Source of the DNA: Candidatus Ruthia magnifica str. Cm (Calyptogena magnifica)
GTDB taxonomy: Bacteria; Pseudomonadota; Gammaproteobacteria; PS1; Pseudothioglobaceae
Reading direction: 5' to 3'
NCBI RefSeq assembly: GCF_000015105.1
Contig: NC_008610.1
Location: forward strand, 868,001 to 932,000
DNA: 64,000 nucleotides
Position numbers and translations under genes: made by a program. Shown here one piece after another: positions 59,552-64,000 of the stretch. The notes under the pieces were generated by a model. It made no database searches and was not told where the DNA came from. It saw only the letters and a list, made by a program, of their open reading frames with translations. The stretch's first letter is position 1; each line of letters opens with the position of its first letter.

Positions 59552-59622
59552 ATTATACTTAAATGAAAAAAAATACCAGCGTTTATTAGTGGTACTAACC
59601 ACTATCCCTTAGGGAATAGATT
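59552..59622 (-). promoter_or_regulatory. Putative dsr operon control region: -10 box and two dyads
   Basis: On the minus strand TATAAT (59557-59552) lies 68 bp before the dsrA ATG, without a good -35. About 35-45 bases further upstream is the perfect dyad AGTGGT-N4-ACCACT (59588-59603), directly followed by a second, imperfect dyad CTATCCC/GGGaATAG (59602-59619). A weak -35 plus an upstream dyad is what an activator-dependent promoter looks like. The motifs are seen; the regulation is inferred. Confidence 0.45.
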
Positions 59623-59706
59623 GATTTTATTTTTTAAATCAATAATAATACCTGTTAATATAGGGGTAATGGCAAGTATTAAAAGTAATACTAGTAAGTA
59701 TTTCAT
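59602..59706 (-). CDS. Tiny hydrophobic peptide ORF (34 codons) coupled to gltD
   Basis: The ATG at 59706 overlaps the TGA of gltD (ATGA), the usual sign of translational coupling. The peptide MKYLLVLLLILAITPILTGIIIDLKN... is a single membrane helix followed by a short basic tail (KNKINLFPKG). Its end overlaps the dyads upstream of dsrA. It may be a real small membrane protein, a leader-type ORF whose translation reads through the dsr control region, or the stub of a lost gene. Confidence 0.45.
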   Translation of the reverse strand: MKYLLVLLLILAITPILTGIIIDLKNKINLFPKG

Positions 59707-61136
59707 GCTAGATACTCATTAACTTTAGCAGCAACACCACGACCCTCATTAATAGCCCATACAACTAACGATTGTCCACGACGACAATCTCCAGCGGTAA
59801 AAATGCTTTTTTGTGACGTTATATATTGACCGTATTTGGCCTTATAATTACCACGCTCATCAAGTTCAATATTAGCATCATCACTTAAATAATGTTCAGG
59901 AGATACAAAGCCCATTGATAATAAAACCAATTGTGTATTCCAAATTTTTTCACTACCATTAATTTGGATTAATTGCCCGTCTTTAAAGTCAACATTAACC
60001 GTTTTTAAACCAATGACAAAGTTTTGATCATCTTTGATAAACGATTGAGTCATTAAATGATATTGTCTTGGATCTTTGCCAAATATTTCTGTTACTTCGG
60101 CATGTCCATAATCCACGCGATAGATTAATGGCCATAGTGGCCAAGGATTGTTTGACGCACGCTCAACTGGTGGTTTGCCCATTAATTCAAAATTCACAAT
60201 CGATTTTGCACCTTGGCGTAGCGCCGTGCCAATACAATCTGTACCTGTATCGCCACCACCAATCACAATCACATCTTTACCTTTGGCAGATAAATCTGAT
60301 TCGTCTACACTTCCAGTATCTAATAAGCTTTTAGTGTTTTTAACTAGGTATTCCATCGCTAAATGCACACCTTGTGCTTGGCGATTATCCACCAATAAAT
60401 CGCGTGCTTTGCTTGCGCCTGTGGTTAATACAAGCGCATCAAAATTTTGTTGTAATTGTATGGTGGTAATGTCCTTGCCAACATCGACATTTGTTATAAA
60501 TTCAACCCCTGAATCTTGCATTAATTTAACACGGCGATCAACTACATCTTTACCAAGTTTCATATTCGGAATACCATACATTAATAGGCCACCAATATGG
60601 TCATCACGCTCAAATATAGTAACGCTATGACCGATTTTATTTAACTCATCTGCCGCTGCTAAACCTGCAGGACCAGAACCAATAATAGCAATTTTTTTAC
60701 CCGTTCTATACTCAACTATATAGGGCTTAACCCAACCTTCATCAAAACCTTTATCAATAATGGCTTGCTCAATATTCTTAATCGCAACTGCAGAATTATT
60801 AATACTCAATACGCAAGAACCTTCACAAGGCGCTGGACAAACCCGACCTGTAAATTCTGGAAAATTGTTGGTTTTTAATAAACGTACTAGTGCTTCTTGC
60901 CATTTATTATGATAAATTAAATCATTAAATTCTGGAATTAGATTATCAACCGGGCAACCATTTTCTGATTGACAAAAAGGCACGCCACAATCCATACACC
61001 TTGCACCTTGTTCTTGAAGATGAGCCTTGTCATGATAACCTGTAAAAATTTCACCATAATCTTTAATACGCAAATCCACAGGACGATAAGCCTCGGTTTT
61101 TCTATCAAATTCTTTAAAGCCAGTTATCTTTCCCAT
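59703..61136 (-). CDS. gltD: GltD-like NADPH:acceptor oxidoreductase (glutamate synthase small subunit type)
   Basis: GltD passes electrons from NADPH to the glutamate-forming subunit GltB. From the ATG at 61136 (MGKITGFKEFDRKTEAYRPV) the protein has 477 residues. The cluster cysteines are CMDCGVPFCQSENGCPVDN near residue 46 and CPAPCEGSC near 99. FAD and NADPH loops are IIGSGPAGLAAAD near 149 and VIGGGDTGTDC near 290, with FTAGDCRRGQSLVVWAI near 450. gltB is not adjacent. Its place just before dsrA and its homology to DsrL make another electron-transfer role possible. Confidence 0.88.
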   Translation of the reverse strand: MGKITGFKEFDRKTEAYRPVDLRIKDYGEIFTGYHDKAHLQEQGARCMDCGVPFCQSENGCPVDNLIPEFNDLIYHNKWQEALVRLLKTNNFPEFTGRVCPAPCEGSCVLSINNSAVAIKNIEQAIIDKGFDEGWVKPYIVEYRTGKKIAIIGSGPAGLAAADELNKIGHSVTIFERDDHIGGLLMYGIPNMKLGKDVVDRRVKLMQDSGVEFITNVDVGKDITTIQLQQNFDALVLTTGASKARDLLVDNRQAQGVHLAMEYLVKNTKSLLDTGSVDESDLSAKGKDVIVIGGGDTGTDCIGTALRQGAKSIVNFELMGKPPVERASNNPWPLWPLIYRVDYGHAEVTEIFGKDPRQYHLMTQSFIKDDQNFVIGLKTVNVDFKDGQLIQINGSEKIWNTQLVLLSMGFVSPEHYLSDDANIELDERGNYKAKYGQYITSQKSIFTAGDCRRGQSLVVWAINEGRGVAAKVNEYLA

Positions 61137-61235
61137 GACAAACAAACACTAAAATATAAATCTGAAAGATTATGCCATATTTTGCATAAAATTGCACCAC
61201 TCAAAAGCTAAATAAAATTATATGACACTCTTGTC

Positions 61236-61264
61236 TTGTTCACTGATCAAAATAACAGTATAAT
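61236..61264 (+). promoter_or_regulatory. Sigma-70-type promoter of rplS
   Basis: TTGTTC (61236-61241), a 17-base spacer and TATAAT (61259-61264) lie 38 bp before the rplS ATG, which has AGGAGCG as ribosome binding site. In most relatives rplS is last in rpsP-rimM-trmD-rplS; here no such genes precede it, so an own promoter is needed. Confidence 0.6.
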
Positions 61265-61301
61265 CGCTTCTTTTTTATAAAAATTTATTAGGAGCGCTCA
61301 A

Positions 61302-61655
61302 ATGAATTTAATTGATCAAATTGAGAGCGAACAACTAAAATTAGACCTACCTTCATTCTCATCAGGCGATACTATTGTTGTACAAGTAAAAGTACGTGAA
61401 GGTGAGCGTGAAAGATTACAAGCGTTTGAAGGTGTTGTTATTGCTAAAAAAAACCGAGGCATTGGTTCAGCATTCACAGTTAGAAAGATTTCTCATGGCG
61501 AAGGTATTGAAAGAGTTTTTCAAACCCACTCAAAAATGATTGATTCAATTGAAGTAAAACGTCACGGTAAAGTTCGTCAAGCCAAACTTTATTATCTTCG
61601 TAGCCTTACTGGTAAGAAGGCTAGAATTAAGGAAAAACTCCAGCTTAAAAAATGA
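61302..61655 (+). CDS. rplS: 50S ribosomal protein L19
   Basis: L19 lies at the 30S-50S interface. The protein has 117 residues: [77 protein letters not shown], then [22 protein letters not shown]. Full length and highly typical. It is monocistronic, cut off from the rpsP-rimM-trmD genes that normally precede it. Confidence 0.98.
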
Positions 61656-61668
61656 ACGAATTTCTTTT

Positions 61669-61704
61669 GGTAAAAAATATCAGTTTTACCGACATTTTTT
61701 ACAA
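61669..61704 (+). terminator. Terminator-like hairpin after rplS
   Basis: GGTAAAA (61669-61675) pairs with TTTTACC (61684-61690) and is followed by GACATTTTTT. The 7-bp stem is weak but the position, 14 bases after the stop, suits a terminator. Confidence 0.45.
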
Positions 61705-61711
61705 TAAATAA

Positions 61712-62512
61712 CGCAATACTAGTTAACCAATTTTTGGACAACTACTGGCTTTCATCAAACGCTATCGAATTATCGTTTTGATCTCAATTTATTTTCAAAA
61801 TGGGTTAATAAATCACTCACTAACATTAACGATACACGCCAATTAACATCTATGAGTATTGCTACATAAGCCAGAATACTCATCTGTTTATGTATTTTCT
61901 ACCAATACTTAATTAAAACAAAAGTCATAAAAAAATCAGACTGATAAATTACAGCACTCTAAACAAGCACAAAAATTATCTATTTTTTAAATATTAATGA
62001 GATTGAAAGACTGCTTAATATACTTAATTATAATACTATTTTTTATTACGCGCCCAAGCCATGTTAGAGTTTTATACGCTTGTAGACTATGTGTCTCGGA
62101 GTTGATTAATTTGAGTTATTATCATATTAATCTAGCTAATGAATATATTCGTATTCATGATAAGGGCGCCATGGATGAAGTGGCAATGGATTGTTTTAGT
62201 AAATTACGAAAAAATACAAAATCATTTTTATTAAAAAAATGGCTAAACTGATAATTACTTTCTAGCTAATCGTGACGCCAATATAAGCCGACAAAATTCA
62301 TTTTACATCAGCTATAAAACAGGTATTAACAAACTTCTATCGCCACATACACTGCGCTATGTTTTGCCATACATTTTAAAAAAAGAACAACCTTACATAG
62401 TGTACAATTAATGCTCGAACATAGTAATATTTTTAGAACACAAATTTTATACTCACATTCAAAATACCTAGTTTTAAATTACAGCATAAAAAAACACTAC
62501 CCCAGAGAGTAG
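61712..62512 (+). pseudogene. xerD: Pseudogene of site-specific tyrosine recombinase XerD (or XerC)
   Basis: XerCD resolves chromosome dimers at dif. Pieces in order are NQFLDNYWLSSNAIELS and LSNYRFDLNLFSKWVNKSL (N-terminal SAM-like domain); a linker trace INEIERLLN; LYACRLCVSELINLSYYHINLANEYIRIHDKGAMDEVAMD (catalytic core start, here within 61997-62251); SPHTLRYVLPYILK (HxLR motif); and MLEHSNIFRTQILYSHSKYLVLNYSIKKHYPRE-stop at 62512 (normally LGHsdisTTqiYtHv). Multiple frameshifts and stops, and the LGHS/Y-nucleophile region is altered (LYSH). The N-terminal phrase and the HPR ending favour XerD. Confidence 0.82.
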
Positions 62513-63476
62513 ATGTCTTGATAATACTAATTAAAAAAGATTTCGTCTCCTAAATTAGTTTGGTTAAATGATATCAACATTAATACTCTTGCTTATAAAA
62601 AACATACAAAATTAAAAATAATTAGTGGAAATAAACATCGATATATATCATCCAAATATAGTAAAAACAAAAGAACATCACCTAATGTTAAAACAATATT
62701 AACTACATTTTAACCTCACTAATTACTAAAAATACTTTTACCACTTCTAGATCTTCAATGATACCATTTTTTTTCATAAAACATAACAATTAGAGTCTTT
62801 TTTATTACAAAATCTGTAAAATAGTTTTTTGTTAAAAATTAAGATTCTTTGCAAGAATATAATTATCCAATCTATCTAACATCCTATATCAACTATCAAA
62901 AGATAGACTAAAAATATTGACGACTTTATAATGTGGATTATTTGAAATAATAATATACATGTGAAATATATTCACTTTATTATTACTATTTAATGATATC
63001 GTTATGCCATTCATGATAAAATATTTGATAATGTAATTCGATTTGGATACATCATAATTATTACATCAAATATTAAATCACTTTTCAACAATATAAAATC
63101 CTCTTGAATGACTTCTATAGTCAGACATAAAAAATAAATATTATTGGTTGTTTGACAAAACAGCATTAAAAACATATTCTATTTTATATCACTAACATGT
63201 TGTTCTAAATATTTACGGGCACTATGCTTTAAATAGTCTGTTGCTACAATTATTTTTTAACACCTTGAACACTAAATGTGTCAAATAAGTGCTGTAGAAT
63301 AGGTTTTTATTAAATAATAGTAAGACATTTGACACATCTAAAGTAAGTGATTGTAGACGATATCCTGTACCAAACAACCAATAAAACAACAATTGGAATT
63401 CATTGAATGTCTTTCATAATATTTTTTCCATTACTGAGTTTCGTATCTGTAATCATTATAGTACAATTTAAAAATA
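62513..63476. other. AT-rich non-coding gap of about 960 bp
   Basis: No gene, RNA or recognisable remnant can be supported. The stretch is among the most AT-rich in the window and has stops in all frames every few codons. A few frames such as VWLNDININTLAYKKHTKLKIISGN near 62560 might be relics of the gene that once followed xerD, without a nameable family. Confidence 0.45.
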
Positions 63477-63953
63477 TTAAATATACTCAACACTTAATAC
63501 TTCATAAACAATATCACCCTTAGGTGCTTTCACTGTTACTTCATCACCTTCTTCGTTGCCCATTAATGCACTAGCAATTGGTGAATGACACGAAATTTTA
63601 CCTAGTATAATATCAGCTTCATCTTCACCCACAATTTTATACGTGGTTTCACTATCATCTTCAATGTTCATTAGGGTAATAGTAGTACCAAAAACACAAC
63701 GACCATCTTGATTAAGTTTAGTAACATCAATCACTTGCATACGAGAAAGCTTTGATTCAACTTCTTTGATTCGACCTTCAATAAAGCCTTGCTCTTCTTT
63801 AGCGGCGTGATATTCAGCATTTTCTTTAAGATCACCATGAGCGCGTGCTGTGACAATATTTTCAATAATACGTGGACGGCTAACATTTTTAAGTTTAAGT
63901 AATTCCGCTTCTAGTACTTTTGCACCAAAAACAGTCATTGGTATATTTTCCAT
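63477..63953 (-). CDS. greA: Transcription elongation factor GreA
   Basis: GreA enters the RNA polymerase secondary channel and stimulates cleavage of backtracked RNA. The protein has 158 residues. The N-terminal coiled coil runs about 10-75 (GAKVLEAELLKLKNVSRPRIIENIVTARAHGDLKENAEYHAAKEEQGFIEGRI), with the tip acidic residues in HGDLKENAEYHAAKEEQ. The C-terminal FKBP-like domain follows (SPIASALMGNEEGDEVTVKAPKGDIVYEVLSVEYI). Length and motifs are normal. Confidence 0.98.
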   Translation of the reverse strand: MENIPMTVFGAKVLEAELLKLKNVSRPRIIENIVTARAHGDLKENAEYHAAKEEQGFIEGRIKEVESKLSRMQVIDVTKLNQDGRCVFGTTITLMNIEDDSETTYKIVGEDEADIILGKISCHSPIASALMGNEEGDEVTVKAPKGDIVYEVLSVEYI

Positions 63954-64000
63954 TACAAGTGTAGTGATTGAAGTTTGGTTATGGTAAGTTTATTATTAAC

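Noticed and set aside
60068-60630. Plus-strand frames at 60068-60334 and 60148-60630
   Set aside because: Both are antisense to the GltD-like gene, whose cofactor motifs are clear.

Overview
The window is AT-rich chromosome from a sulfur-oxidising gammaproteobacterium with a shrinking genome. The best match is a vesicomyid clam endosymbiont of the Candidatus Ruthia / Vesicomyosocius group, close to the free-living SUP05 clade. This rests on a full reverse-type dsr operon, ordinary gammaproteobacterial gene orders, long AT-rich gaps holding decayed genes, and no insertion sequences, prophage or CRISPR array that I can see. The species call is an inference from content; no 16S gene is present.

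Layout. 1-7624 (minus strand) is the classical block rpoB-rplL-rplJ-rplA-rplK-nusG-secE-tRNA-Trp-tuf-tRNA-Thr-tRNA-Gly-tRNA-Tyr, with an L10-type leader and a hairpin before rpoB. 7718-20279 holds a malic enzyme, gcvP, a HIT protein, a sulfide:quinone oxidoreductase-like flavoprotein, a nitroreductase, a persulfide-dioxygenase-like hydrolase and dapB. Between them are remnants of a type-B succinate dehydrogenase/fumarate reductase operon and of a SoeA/PsrA-like molybdoenzyme. 20370-22748 holds dead ATP-dependent DNA ligase and recQ genes. 23032-35808 is dense biosynthesis: kdsA, trpC, thiG, bioF-bioH, purE-purK, folD, kdsB, a Trm112-like gene, lpxK, lolC-lolD, with a decayed psiE. 35809-37441 is a gap with an adenylating-enzyme relic. 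37442-46020 carries panD, the Na+-pumping oxaloacetate decarboxylase genes oadGAB, infA, metF, hemD, a Ca2+/Na+ antiporter and tsaE, followed by a dead amiC-like amidase gene.

47036-59484 is the dsr operon on the minus strand, dsrA-B-E-F-H-C-M-K-L-J-O-P-N, with dsrR fused in frame to dsrN. It is preceded by a gltD-like gene and a 34-codon membrane peptide ORF. The operon encodes the cytoplasmic oxidation of stored or persulfide sulfur to sulfite. DsrEFH and DsrC relay sulfur, DsrAB oxidises it, DsrL handles electrons, and DsrMKJOP connects to the quinone pool. The SQR-like and ETHE1-like enzymes would feed or drain the same sulfane sulfur pool. 61302-63953 holds rplS, a dead xerD and greA.

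The clearest novelties are the dsrN-dsrR fusion through an A10 tract, the tiny ORF and dyads in front of dsrA, a hairpin between dsrC and dsrM, a possible RNA pseudoknot near 14865-14901, and a series of recognisable gene corpses in DNA repair, recombination, respiration and cell-wall functions. Family assignments come from reading translations by eye; no database search was possible.
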